DNA from: Candidatus Omnitrophota bacterium
Lineage (GTDB): Bacteria; Omnitrophota; Gorgyraeia; B26-G9
Reading direction: 5' to 3'
Assembly: GCA_022013205.1 (NCBI GenBank)
Contig: JAKLQT010000192.1
Span: 1-26,216, forward strand
Length of the DNA stretch: 26,216 bases
Shown: piece by piece, positions 1-8,082 of the stretch
Position numbering within the stretch: position 1 is the stretch's first letter
Layout of the letters: each line of letters opens with the position of its first letter
Notes under the pieces: model-generated
Seen by the model: the letters and a program-made list of their open reading frames with translations, nothing else
Told to the model about the DNA's origin: nothing
Database searches by the model: none
Translations under genes and position numbers: made by a program

Positions 1-96
1 AACACACAAATTTAGGCATATACGCGTTGTGTTTTTGGGTACCCTTTTAGCCCTATATTTCATAGACCGGGAAAAATGGACTATAAAAGAGCATAC

Positions 97-153
97 CCTG
101 CCCCTCGCAAGGCAAAGCATTGCAGGACTTGGTCCCGGAATTTTTTGAATTCC
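97..153 (-). other. stem-loop cluster downstream of the rhomboid gene
   Basis: Within the non-coding 1-187 there are two inverted repeats. CCTGC (97-101) pairs with GCAGG (122-126), and GGAATT (137-142) pairs with AATTCC (148-153) across a 5-nt loop. They start about 35 nt past the rhomboid stop codon on the minus strand. There is no U-run, so this is not a canonical intrinsic terminator. The core TGCCCCT-n-GCAAG resembles a segment at 16590-16605, which also lies just past a stop codon. Nothing else is recognisable in 1-187. Confidence 0.3.
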
Positions 154-187
154 TATAGGTAGCAGAGATAAATTATAAAACAATTTA

Positions 188-994
188 TTATGGCTCTTTT
201 CTCTTCTGTTTGAGGATTTCCCTGTCCTGCTTTGTAAGACTTTTTACTCCTTGAGCAGATATTTTATCCAAGATTCTGTCTATTTGCTCATCTATATTTT
301 CTTCTCTTTCCTGTTTCTTTTTCGCCTGTTTCATATTTAATAAATTTTTTATACTTTCTGGGCTATAGCGAGAAAGCATCAGCCTTATCTTCTCGTTTTT
401 TAAATACAAATATCCGAACAGCCCTCCTCCAAGATGCGCGATATAGGCGATCCCTGCCCCCGGATTGGACATCGCACCCAGCAGGTTTATTCCGGCTAAG
501 ACCATTGCCGCGTATTTCATTTTCATGGGAAAAATTAAAAAAAGCAGTATCACACTATCCGGAAACATCATCGCGTAAGCAACAAGCAGTCCGAATATAG
601 CGCCTGAAGCTCCCATAACAGGCACGTTTGAGTTGAAAGCGAAAATAACACTGCACAGTCCCGCTCCGGCGCCTGTAAAAAAATAGTATGATAAAAAGCG
701 TTTACTGCCCCAGCTGTTTTCAATAACCTCACCGAACATCCAGAGCATAAGCATGTTTAAAACAAGATGCCAGAGGTCAAAATGCAAAAAAAGATATGTG
801 AGGAGCTGCCAGATCATTAACCGGGACAAAACCAAAGCAGGCACAAGCCCGAATATGCTAAACCATGGAATACTTTTAAAAATATGAATGATTATAAAAA
901 CCGCAATATTTATAGCAATTAAAGTTTTTACAACACCCCTAAGCTGTATCCTCGAACCAAAATCAGAATAAAAACTTCCTGTCCTAAAAGACAT
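188..994 (-). CDS. rhomboid family intramembrane serine protease
   Basis: Polytopic membrane protein of 268 aa that should cleave transmembrane substrates within the bilayer. The catalytic dyad is visible: Ser130 in MGASGAIFG and His187 in AHLGGGLFG. The upstream family motif HFDLWHLVLN is at 71-80 (His71, His76, Asn80). About six membrane helices run from residue 22 to 198. They are followed by a charged cytosolic tail (200-268) ending in SLTKQDREILKQKRK, typical of the short C-terminal domain found on many bacterial rhomboids. The ATG at 994 has a good ribosome site (AGGGGAG, about 9 nt upstream). It sits 30 nt after the thioesterase gene, likely in one transcript with pfkA. The family assignment is secure; the substrate is unknown. 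Confidence 0.93.
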   Translation of the reverse strand: MSFRTGSFYSDFGSRIQLRGVVKTLIAINIAVFIIIHIFKSIPWFSIFGLVPALVLSRLMIWQLLTYLFLHFDLWHLVLNMLMLWMFGEVIENSWGSKRFLSYYFFTGAGAGLCSVIFAFNSNVPVMGASGAIFGLLVAYAMMFPDSVILLFLIFPMKMKYAAMVLAGINLLGAMSNPGAGIAYIAHLGGGLFGYLYLKNEKIRLMLSRYSPESIKNLLNMKQAKKKQEREENIDEQIDRILDKISAQGVKSLTKQDREILKQKRKEP

Positions 995-1024
995 GGCATC
1001 AATACTCCCCTGAAATAATTAATT

Positions 1025-1420
1025 TTATTTCTCAAGAGCCCGCTTTATTTCATCCGGGATAGAAACCGGCCTAAACTTAGAATTAACGCAAACCCAGGTA
1101 ACATGAGATATAATCAGCAGCTTATCCTCTTTAGTGATTGTCTGCAGATAAACGACAGAAGACCTGCTGATTTTCTCAATTTGAGTATTTACTTTTATTG
1201 TCTGCCCGTAACGGGCCGATGCTTTATAATCCACCTCTATATGGGCAACTACAAAATAAGTCCCCTCCTCTGCGAATTTTCCCGTGTCAATTCCACGCTC
1301 AGCGCAATACTCTGTTCTGCCTTCTTCCAGATGTTTTAAGTAATTAGCATAGTAAACCACGCCGCCGGCATCAGTATCGTGATAATAGATTTTCTTTTCC
1401 AGAACAGATTCTTTAAACAT
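1025..1420 (-). CDS. YbgC/FadM-type acyl-CoA thioesterase (hotdog fold)
   Basis: Small 4-hydroxybenzoyl-CoA thioesterase-family protein that hydrolyses acyl-CoA thioesters. The N-terminal signature YYHDTDAGGVVYYANYLKHLEE (residues 12-33) contains the catalytic Asp17 and the YANYL motif of the YbgC/Tol-Pal-type branch. I chose the ATG at 1420 (131 aa): it follows GGGGGAG at about 5 nt, and it gives the usual family N-terminus. A longer frame runs to 1480 but would overlap the end of pfkA and adds only unrelated basic residues. It lies 22 nt after the pfkA stop, suggesting co-transcription. No tol-pal genes are in the window, so a Tol-linked role cannot be inferred. Substrate chain length is unknown. 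Confidence 0.88.
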   Translation of the reverse strand: MFKESVLEKKIYYHDTDAGGVVYYANYLKHLEEGRTEYCAERGIDTGKFAEEGTYFVVAHIEVDYKASARYGQTIKVNTQIEKISRSSVVYLQTITKEDKLLIISHVTWVCVNSKFRPVSIPDEIKRALEK

Positions 1421-1442
1421 TTTTCTCCCCCTTATAGATTTT

Positions 1443-2534
1443 CTAGTCCCCGAAGCTTGTCCCCACGCAGCGCGCCGCATTTACAAGCTGGTTATCTGCC
1501 TTGATAAGCTTCGGCCCTTTGGCCACCTCTTTAAGCGCTACAGCAGAAATGGAGCTGCCGTTTACCCCAACCATCATCCCAAACTTCTTTTTTATTACAA
1601 ACTCTGCCGCAGATATACCAAGCCGCGTTGCTAAAATCCTGTCTGTTGAAGTTGGCGAGCCTCCGCGCAAAAGATGCCCCATAATCACGGTACGTGTTTC
1701 AAGCCCAGTCTGCTCTTCCAATTGCCTGCCTAAAACCATGCCTATGCCTCCCAGACGCTCTGCGATCGTACTCTCCTGTACCATGCGTTTGATAACAACT
1801 TTGCCTCCCTTTGGCTTTGCGCCTTCGGCAACCACAATAATGCTGAACCTGCTGCCCCGTTTATGCCGTTGCCTGATGACCGAAGCTATTTTATCGATCT
1901 CAAAAGGGATCTCCGGGATAAGAATAATATCCCCGCCTCCGGCAATACCCGCGTGCAAAGCGATCCAGCCCGCGGTCCGCCCCATAACTTCAACTATCAT
2001 TACCCGGTGATGCGACTGGGCAGTAGTATGAACACGGTCTATACCTTCTGTCGCGATCGCCACAGCAGTATCAAACCCGAAAGTCACATCTGTTCCGCGA
2101 ATATCATTATCAATTGTTTTCGGAACACCTACTACCGGTATTCCATCTTTACATAATGACGACGCAATAGTCAATGTCCCGTCGCCTCCGATACAAACAA
2201 TAGAGTCAAGCTTCATTCGCTTAATATTCTGGATTACTTTCTTTGAGACATCCCTCAAAACAGTTTTTCCTTTGACTTTTACCGCCTGGCGGTATGGATT
2301 AGCGATATTAGACGTGCCGAGTATTGTTCCGCCAAGAGTCAGGATACCTGAGACATCCGCATAATCAAGCCTCTTGTAATAATTTCTGATCAGCCCCTCG
2401 TAGCCGTCCTTTATCCCGATAATCTCGGTATTATTTTCTATCATAAGCTTTTTGGCCACAGCCCTGATCACAGCGTTAAGACCCGGGCAATCACCTCCGC
2501 CTGTCAAAATCCCAACTCTTGTTTTTCTTTTCAT
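1443..2534 (-). CDS. pfkA: 6-phosphofructokinase
   Basis: Phosphorylates fructose 6-phosphate to fructose 1,6-bisphosphate in the glycolytic commitment step; cytosolic. It has 363 aa, slightly longer than E. coli PfkA. Visible motifs: GGGDCPGLNAVIR (12-24), GGDGT (116-120), PKTIDNDI (138-145) with the catalytic Asp142, MGRTAGWIALHAG, and HLLRGGSPTSTDRILA. The phosphoryl-donor signature is mixed. Gly119 (E. coli Gly104 position) favours ATP, whereas Lys139 (E. coli Gly124 position) is the residue usual in PPi-dependent enzymes. From family knowledge, Gly/Lys enzymes such as trypanosomal PFK use ATP, so ATP is the better guess. The ATG at 2534 has an AGGAGAG site. A relic element lies directly upstream. 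Confidence 0.93.
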   Translation of the reverse strand: MKRKTRVGILTGGGDCPGLNAVIRAVAKKLMIENNTEIIGIKDGYEGLIRNYYKRLDYADVSGILTLGGTILGTSNIANPYRQAVKVKGKTVLRDVSKKVIQNIKRMKLDSIVCIGGDGTLTIASSLCKDGIPVVGVPKTIDNDIRGTDVTFGFDTAVAIATEGIDRVHTTAQSHHRVMIVEVMGRTAGWIALHAGIAGGGDIILIPEIPFEIDKIASVIRQRHKRGSRFSIIVVAEGAKPKGGKVVIKRMVQESTIAERLGGIGMVLGRQLEEQTGLETRTVIMGHLLRGGSPTSTDRILATRLGISAAEFVIKKKFGMMVGVNGSSISAVALKEVAKGPKLIKADNQLVNAARCVGTSFGD

Positions 2535-2570
2535 CTTCTCTCCTTGCTTTTAAATTGGTAATGTCAAAAC

Positions 2571-2714
2571 TTAACCACAGAAGCACAGAAATATGGAAAA
2601 AGTCAATTCACTACTCTTTTTATTTTTAACACCCCTTTAGCAATAATCTTACCCGTTAATTCTTTTAATTCTAATCTCATTATTCTGTGTCTCCCGACTT
2701 CTGTGTTTCTGCGG
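2571..2714. repeat. small element with inverted CCRCAGAARCACAGAA ends
   Basis: The pfkA-ste24 spacer contains near-perfect terminal inverted repeats. CCACAGAAGCACAGAA is at 2575-2590, and TTCTGTGTTTCTGCGG is at 2699-2714 (14 of 16 paired). A further TTCTGTGT lies at 2683-2690. Repeats of the CACAGAG/CACAGAA type are known to me as common intergenic sequences around GxxExxY genes in many environmental bacteria. Here they bracket a short reading frame that looks like the start of such a protein, so the 144-nt unit is probably a decayed mobile or passenger element. Confidence 0.5.
2603..2680 (-). pseudogene. truncated GxxExxY-type protein (N-terminal relic)
   Basis: On the minus strand an ATG at 2680 opens a 25-residue frame reading MRLELKELTGKIIAKGVLK and ending in TGA at 2603. 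The first residues match the usual start of GxxExxY proteins (M-x-x-x-ELT-x-KII-x-x), a widespread small family of unclear function. The body and the GxxExxY motif that give the family its name are missing. Inverted CACAGAA-type repeats flank it. I call it a remnant. The match rests on about 14 residues recalled from the family, so it is suggestive only. Confidence 0.5.
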
Positions 2715-2767
2715 AAATCATTTTATTTTTCTGTCAATTTTTTTCAGGATAACACACTTTTTACTTC

Positions 2768-4006
2768 TTACTTAACGCAGTTTCTGATTGCCTTAATCCT
2801 TTCCAGCACCGGAGGGTGACTGTAATCCAGAAATACTTTCAAAGGATGCGGAGTCAGATTCGATAGATTATCCACACTTAACTTTTTCAAAGCATCAATA
2901 AACGCTTCCGGTTTTTTATATGTAGTCACGGCAAATCTATCCGCCTCGTACTCATGTTTTCTTGAGATAATACTGCCCATTACTGAAAATATCATATTAA
3001 TCGGGGTATAAAGAAATCCAAAAAAGACCAGGCCGGCATAGACAGATACATGCTCCATTTTAAACGCGGCAAACAGCCCCTGATTATTCAAGAAATTTGA
3101 AAGTATATAAAACATCAGCCCGGCCGTACCGATCGACAAAATCATTGTTTTAAGAATATGTTTTTTCTTATAATGGCCTATTTCATGGGCAAGCACTGAA
3201 ACGAGTTCATCCGTAGTATGCTTTTCAATCAATGTATCAAACAAGGCGATCCGCCTGAACCTTCCGAATCCTGTAAAAAAAGCATTTGATTTTGTCGAGC
3301 GCCTTGACCCGTCCATCTTAAAAACACCCTTCATCTTAAAATCCTGCGCGCCGGCATAATCCTCAAGGGTCTGCTTAAGCTCTCCATCTTCAAGCGGAAT
3401 AAATTTATTAAAAAGCGGCATAATCACAACCGGCGAGATGAACATCAAAAACAACTCAAACAAAGTAAGCGCTCCCCAGCAATAGATCCAGGCCATATTC
3501 CCTGCCTTAATAAAAAACCAGACAATAGCAGCATAGGCAGCACCGCCTATTATTGCGCCGAGAATCAGCCCTTTAGCCAAGTCCTGAATAAAAGTCTTTA
3601 CTGTGGTCTTGTTAAACCCGTATTTTTCCTCAATGACAAAAACATTGAATGCCGAAAAAGGAATGCTTATTATTTGAGAGATAAGCATGAGCACCCCGGC
3701 AAAAATTAACCCGCTGACAACAGGCCCCTGAGTGAAAGAGCGCGCGAATTTATCAATAAAATTAAACCCGCCGAACAGGATAAAACCGATTATCATGATA
3801 TTTCCAACCGTGTCCTCAACCTGGTAAAAACGTGTTTTATCCCTCAAGTAATACTGAGACTTTTCATATTTATCTTTATCATAATAGCCCTTAAACTCTT
3901 CAGGCAAAGAGGAATCCGCGCTTTTTATATTTAATGTATTAACAATAAAATTAAGCGCATATTTAAACAAGATTATTACCAAAATTACTATAAGATAAAT
4001 ATTCAT
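2768..4006 (-). CDS. Ste24/CAAX-type M48 family membrane metalloprotease
   Basis: Integral-membrane zinc endopeptidase of 412 aa, the normal size for the bacterial M48A (Ste24-like) branch. The zinc site is complete: HEIGH at 274-278 (His274, Glu275, His278) and the third ligand Glu354 in HEYEADRF (351-358). The conserved stretch before the active site, NAFFTGFGRFRRIALFDTL (241-259), is typical. Membrane helices are visible near 2-22, 66-84, 98-120, 145-168, 174-198, 285-303 and 322-346. In bacteria these proteins are thought to degrade or process membrane and periplasmic proteins; a prenyl-protein role is not expected. It lies 9 nt downstream of the DUF3108 gene, likely in the same operon, with a second membrane protease (CPBP) two genes upstream. 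Confidence 0.92.
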   Translation of the reverse strand: MNIYLIVILVIILFKYALNFIVNTLNIKSADSSLPEEFKGYYDKDKYEKSQYYLRDKTRFYQVEDTVGNIMIIGFILFGGFNFIDKFARSFTQGPVVSGLIFAGVLMLISQIISIPFSAFNVFVIEEKYGFNKTTVKTFIQDLAKGLILGAIIGGAAYAAIVWFFIKAGNMAWIYCWGALTLFELFLMFISPVVIMPLFNKFIPLEDGELKQTLEDYAGAQDFKMKGVFKMDGSRRSTKSNAFFTGFGRFRRIALFDTLIEKHTTDELVSVLAHEIGHYKKKHILKTMILSIGTAGLMFYILSNFLNNQGLFAAFKMEHVSVYAGLVFFGFLYTPINMIFSVMGSIISRKHEYEADRFAVTTYKKPEAFIDALKKLSVDNLSNLTPHPLKVFLDYSHPPVLERIKAIRNCVK

Positions 4007-4015
4007 TTATTCCCT

Positions 4016-4837
4016 TTAATGGCTCGTTGGCACTTTTTTCTCAGGCAGCGAGTACTCTCGCATCAAAAGCTTGTACCCAAGCATTCCTCCTGTTCCTTCC
4101 AGTTTTAAAGGAATCCTGTTTTCATCAGTACTTACCCATATTTTTATCTGCTGAGGCTTACTCTCAAAATAATACGCCTGAAACTCACCCGCAGGGACAT
4201 TCACTGTTTCAATAGCTGAGAGCACGACATCATATTTTCGCTGCGGAAGATTAACCTCAAAAGACCATCCGATCTCAGGATTCTTTGTGTTTCTCACAAC
4301 ATAAGGCAGCAGGATAGAGTTATGAATCGGCGCATCCTTTTTTATGACATGTTCTTCTTTGGTAAACCTTTCTTTTGTTATCCTCAGCACAAATTTTTCC
4401 TGATCATACTCCTCTTTTATCTTTTCCGGTTTCAAAAATTGAGAAACTTTACGCTCAACAACTATAGGCAGAAAGGTTTCCGTATCACAGTAAATAGTTT
4501 CTCTGTCACGAAAACGCATTACTTTGGCCTGAAACGTTATAAAATGAACCAGCCGGCCTTTAAACATCATCTTTTTGATGTGATTGTATTTAGCATTTCC
4601 CACCTTCACCTTACCCAGACAAACGTCATAATCAATCTGCTCACCGACCCTATCTTTCTGGCCATCTTCTTTTACCCTTTTCTGCGCTTTTTGAGGTTCG
4701 CGTCCGGAGAATTCATTCATAACAGGTGAATGCCAGAAATAGAAAAAAGCAATCACCAGAAAAAGTATCAATAACAATCGCGCTCTTCTTTGCCAGCGCT
4801 TATATGGGGGGGAAAGATAAGGAAAATACTGTTTCAA
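4016..4837 (-). CDS. DUF3108 domain protein, membrane-anchored
   Basis: Protein of unknown function with a basic N-terminus, one anchor helix at about residues 20-36 (LLLILFLVIAFFYFW), a charged linker, then a beta-rich periplasmic DUF3108 domain to the C-terminus. Family hallmarks are the opening IDYDVCLGKVKVGNAKY, a late VPAGEFQAYYFES and IKIWVSTDENRIPLKLEG. DUF3108 proteins are predicted envelope proteins. I chose TTG at 4837 (273 aa) because AGAGAGG lies 5 nt upstream. The frame stays open to another TTG at 4885 with no ribosome site. The gene sits between two membrane proteases, suggesting a shared envelope-maintenance role (inference). Confidence 0.75.
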   Translation of the reverse strand: MKQYFPYLSPPYKRWQRRARLLLILFLVIAFFYFWHSPVMNEFSGREPQKAQKRVKEDGQKDRVGEQIDYDVCLGKVKVGNAKYNHIKKMMFKGRLVHFITFQAKVMRFRDRETIYCDTETFLPIVVERKVSQFLKPEKIKEEYDQEKFVLRITKERFTKEEHVIKKDAPIHNSILLPYVVRNTKNPEIGWSFEVNLPQRKYDVVLSAIETVNVPAGEFQAYYFESKPQQIKIWVSTDENRIPLKLEGTGGMLGYKLLMREYSLPEKKVPTSH

Positions 4838-4909
4838 TGGCACCTCTCTAAAAAATAAAGAATCAAACACAAAAGTCAAAAACAAAAGAACCTGAAAGAC
4901 CTAAAAATA

Positions 4910-6550
4910 CTATTGTAAATTTAGTTTCGCATCAATAGAATTTCTTTTTTTACGGCTAATAAGCATCAGTAAGGGAACAGGTAAAAATACTACACCCACG
5001 ACAACAATGCCTGAAATCATAAAATATGCATTTTGAGATTTGATCAGCGGCAGTCCTACTAACGCGGCGTCAATAACAAAATGAGTTATCAATACTGCCT
5101 CCAGCCCGTATTTCAAAAACACTATTCCAAACACAATACCGGCAATGGTCAGCTCTATCCCGCGGACATACGCGGGAAAAACCGGATAGTTTGAATGCGC
5201 GAACGCCCATATCAACGCAGGGATCAGAACGCTCAGCCAGGTCAGTTTCATATATTTCTTAAAAAATGATATGGCAAATAAACGAAACATAAACTCCTCA
5301 CTTACAGCAGCCCCCGCGGCAACAGTAAGCGGGAATAAAAACGGCATACAAGTGCTGAGAATATTCGAATACTCTGCTTCCGGCGGCATCCAGATATTAA
5401 AATATTTAGTCCCTAAAATATAAAATAAGCTGATATATCCCAGAAAAATGAATGCCAGGCTGTAGCCGACCACAAATGTCTCCAGTATTTTAGCTTTGTT
5501 TGGATTTCCTGTTTTGAGAGTTTCTAAAACAGGCATTTTTACTCTCATCACCTCATCAGATAGCGATTGCCCCGAACTGCCGAAAAGAAAAATTATCAAG
5601 CCAATCAAAAGGGCGCCGACAAACATGCTCCCGGCGGAAAGTGCAATAAAAACTCCTTTACTCATTGTATCAGGGTAAGCGCTCCACAAAAGCGGTATGC
5701 TGTTTAAAAAATCAAGAACTGTAATGATACTGACCAAAACTCCAAAAACCAGTCCGAACTTCCAGTTCACTCTATCCTTTTTAAACTGGATCACCAGAAC
5801 AACTATTGCCGCGATAAAGAAAAAGAACATAAAAATTGTGGTTATGATAGAAAGCACCTGGCCTAAGGATATATCTTTTTGCAAGCCGCGCGTAAATTCC
5901 TCCGGGATATCCAGATATTTTGCCAAATAACCAAGTGAATCCCCATATATTGAAACACTTAAGCGCAAACGCGCCTTATCAATAGCATAATCCTTCTTTT
6001 CCCAGACAAAATGATAATCTGTCCTGTTCTTCTGCTCCTTTGTATTATTTTCCTTTAAGTCATAAACTGATAAGTTTACACCCTGCTCCTGCAATTTATT
6101 TTCCGCCAATGCCTTGGCTTGTTTAAAATAAAGTTTTGCCCCTTGCGCGTCATCAAGTAAAGAGTGCTGAAAATTAATAATTTTCCCGGAAGTTGGATCC
6201 ACATCGCAATAAAATCCCTCTTTATCAAGTTCCTTATACCAGCGTACACTCCAAAACCATATCGGAATCCCTGCCCGTATAAGGTCGTTTGATTTCTTTA
6301 TCCCCTGCGTTTTTTGCAAATAAATAGAGGCCGGAGAATCCGAATCAAACAGTATTGTCCTCTGAAAACCATACAGGTCATATCCCTGCCCGCGGACATA
6401 TGCAGTGGCCTTATCAAGCACCTCCTGTTTATCAAGACGTATATCTATAGAGGCAATCGGAAAAGCGTGATTAAAAAGAAAGACAAAAACAAGCAGGCCT
6501 GCGAGCCCTAAAACAGCCCACGCGATTATTGATGATGATTTTTTTATCAT
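4910..6550 (-). CDS. CPBP family intramembrane metalloprotease with large extracytoplasmic domain
   Basis: 546 aa. The C-terminal half carries the CPBP (Rce1-like) signature: Glu418-Glu419 and Arg423 in SEEFMFR, His452 in WAFAHSNYP and His490 in ITHFVIDA. These are the predicted metal and catalytic residues within membrane helices. The N-terminal half has one helix (8-27), then about 200 soluble residues (35-225) predicted outside the membrane, then the multi-helix core. CPBP enzymes cleave prenylated or other membrane proteins, or act in peptide maturation; the target here is unknown. The large N-terminal domain is unlike minimal CPBP proteins and may select the substrate (inference). The ATG at 6550 has no strong ribosome site. 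Confidence 0.87.
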   Translation of the reverse strand: MIKKSSSIIAWAVLGLAGLLVFVFLFNHAFPIASIDIRLDKQEVLDKATAYVRGQGYDLYGFQRTILFDSDSPASIYLQKTQGIKKSNDLIRAGIPIWFWSVRWYKELDKEGFYCDVDPTSGKIINFQHSLLDDAQGAKLYFKQAKALAENKLQEQGVNLSVYDLKENNTKEQKNRTDYHFVWEKKDYAIDKARLRLSVSIYGDSLGYLAKYLDIPEEFTRGLQKDISLGQVLSIITTIFMFFFFIAAIVVLVIQFKKDRVNWKFGLVFGVLVSIITVLDFLNSIPLLWSAYPDTMSKGVFIALSAGSMFVGALLIGLIIFLFGSSGQSLSDEVMRVKMPVLETLKTGNPNKAKILETFVVGYSLAFIFLGYISLFYILGTKYFNIWMPPEAEYSNILSTCMPFLFPLTVAAGAAVSEEFMFRLFAISFFKKYMKLTWLSVLIPALIWAFAHSNYPVFPAYVRGIELTIAGIVFGIVFLKYGLEAVLITHFVIDAALVGLPLIKSQNAYFMISGIVVVGVVFLPVPLLMLISRKKRNSIDAKLNLQ

Positions 6551-6587
6551 AAACTTTACTTTTCAGTTCTAATTATTATTGAAATTA

Positions 6588-6842
6588 TTAAGGGAACAAA
6601 CGTCTGGTACACATACTGCCGTCTTTGGAGCGTTCGATCTTCCACACTTCTAAATCAGGGCTATACTCTATCCCATAATAAGTACTGGAGTTAAGCCTTG
6701 GGGATACAACAATGTCATAATTTTTAAAATCAAATTTTACGGAGAATAAAAAAAGAATTGCCACAATAATCAAGCAGAAAATAAGCATAAAAAAACGGCT
6801 CACATTTAAAACAGAATCTAAAAAAATATTCTTATTTCTCAA
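6588..6842 (-). CDS. small single-pass membrane protein, unknown function
   Basis: 84-aa predicted protein with one transmembrane helix at about residues 16-36 (RFFMLIFCLIIVAILFLFS), then a 48-residue polar tail. I do not recognise the family. The start is TTG at 6842, supported by AAGGA 8 nt upstream. No ATG lies near enough to preserve the membrane segment. It ends 37 nt before the CPBP protease gene, so it could be the first gene of that transcript. Evidence for coding is the sensible start, the clean membrane helix and the tight spacing. It could still be a spurious frame. Confidence 0.5.
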   Translation of the reverse strand: MRNKNIFLDSVLNVSRFFMLIFCLIIVAILFLFSVKFDFKNYDIVVSPRLNSSTYYGIEYSPDLEVWKIERSKDGSMCTRRLFP

Positions 6843-7301
6843 CTGTTATTTCCTTTTTAAAATTCGATGTTAACCGCTTTTATATAGATAATTAACTCCA
6901 TCTTTAATAATAAGGTATAATAACCCTTATTGCTGTATCTGTAAATATGTTTTTCCCGATTGAGCCTGCCCCCCTATTTTCAACCTGTTATCACTAACCC
7001 GGATATTCTAAATCTGATAACAATAAGTAACATACCATGCCCAACACATACAATATCATCATTTCCAACCTTAACTCAGTTTTTTTTACCCTCTGAATAA
7101 GAACAAGCACTGCATCATCCAAAAATTCGTTTATGTAACCATGCCCCTCATGACCAGCTACCGTAAATATACATATTTTTATTTTATCATTATTTCTTTG
7201 AATCTGCCACATTCAAATCATAATTAAAATTTATTTAATGAATAATAGTATCAATAGAAAGAAATGAGGAAGAGATTTTATTTATACTTTAAATTGACCA
7301 A
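6843..7301. other. long spacer without a convincing gene
   Basis: About 460 nt, AT-rich, with no gene I can support. A 72-codon frame at 6994-7212 on the minus strand lacks a ribosome site and any family resemblance. One stem-loop is clear: AATAAGG (6909-6915) pairs with CCTTATT (6925-6931) around a 9-nt loop. It has no U-run and lies about 65 nt upstream of the small membrane protein, so it could be a regulatory dyad or part of a promoter region. The spacer separates the methionine genes from the envelope-protease genes and probably holds a promoter. Confidence 0.4.
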
Positions 7302-7478
7302 CTAACTGCTGCTGTGGTGGTTTTTGATCTTTGCTCTTGCGCATGACTGGGTATATAAATTCCACAGCAAATGGTTTAAAATATCCATGGAATCATTCGA
7401 TAAGATCCACTGCTCAGGAATTGCGTTTTTCAAGGTAGCTGTCTTAAAATGACTCCCTTCAAGGCTGCGGAGGATCAT
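7302..7478 (-). CDS. possible 58-aa ORF coupled to metW
   Basis: An ATG at 7478 overlaps the metW stop codon as ATGA, the classical geometry of translational coupling, and opens a 58-codon frame ending in TAG at 7302. The product begins MILRSLEGSHFKTATLKNAI and has a tail rich in His and Ser (NHHSSS). There is no membrane segment and no family I recognise. It has no separate ribosome site, as expected if coupled. The alternatives are a chance frame or the relic of a larger gene. Confidence 0.25.
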   Translation of the reverse strand: MILRSLEGSHFKTATLKNAIPEQWILSNDSMDILNHLLWNLYTQSCARAKIKNHHSSS

Positions 7479-8074
7479 TTTTTAATTAAAAATATTCCGT
7501 TTAAAGCAAACAGATTCGGCAAAATTTTAATTATTTTATCATCTTTCATGAAATAGCGATTAATAATTTTTATATTTTCTTCCTGGCAGAAAACAACAAA
7601 GTCCGTTAAGCTCAAAAAATGCAGGTTCGGAGTATCATACCACTTATAAGGCAGTGATTTTGTCAACGGCACCTTGCCTTTAAAAAACAGCCTTGCCCTT
7701 GCCCTGTAAAAGGCAAAATTCGGAAACCCGACAATTACCTTTTTACCGACCCGTAATGCCTCGTTTATTACAAAGTAAAGATTCTTTGCCTCCTGCATGC
7801 TCTGGTTAAGTATGACATAGTCAAAAGAGCCCTCAGGATATCCGCAAAGCCCTTCTTCAAAATCCTCATGAAAAACGCTTATGCCTTTTTCCACGCATTT
7901 GTAAATGGCTTTTTCATTGAGCTCAATCCCCTGCACAGAGGCATTTTTTTCATCACGCAAAAAGCGCAAAAGGTCCCCGTCCCCGCACCCCAGATCTAAT
8001 ACTCTGGAGCCAGGCTCAATAATACGGCATATTATCTGATGATCAGGCCTTTCGTTTTCAGGCATGTTGAACAC
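7475..8074 (-). CDS. metW: MetW, SAM-dependent methyltransferase-fold partner of MetX
   Basis: 199-aa class I methyltransferase-fold protein. The SAM-binding motif I is RVLDLGCGDGDLLRFL (about 19-34), and the family-typical middle reads FDYVILNQSMQEAKN. In several lineages MetW is encoded with MetX and is needed for, or stimulates, homoserine acetylation, so methionine synthesis depends on the pair. The start at 8074 lies 8 nt past the metX stop, and its ribosome site (AAAGGTG) is inside that junction, so metX and metW are certainly co-transcribed. Length and motifs are normal. Whether it methylates anything is not established. Confidence 0.92.
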   Translation of the reverse strand: MFNMPENERPDHQIICRIIEPGSRVLDLGCGDGDLLRFLRDEKNASVQGIELNEKAIYKCVEKGISVFHEDFEEGLCGYPEGSFDYVILNQSMQEAKNLYFVINEALRVGKKVIVGFPNFAFYRARARLFFKGKVPLTKSLPYKWYDTPNLHFLSLTDFVVFCQEENIKIINRYFMKDDKIIKILPNLFALNGIFLIKK

Positions 8075-8082
8075 CTTTTGTT

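Noticed and set aside
1501..2010. Long plus-strand frame opposite pfkA (and similar ones opposite cysK, trxB, feoB and cobA-hemD)
   Set aside because: Antisense shadows of well-conserved genes with Pro/Ser-rich, family-less translations and no ribosome sites.
6994..7212. 72-codon minus-strand frame in the long spacer
   Set aside because: No ribosome site, no recognisable family and low-complexity AT-rich surroundings; not listed as a gene.
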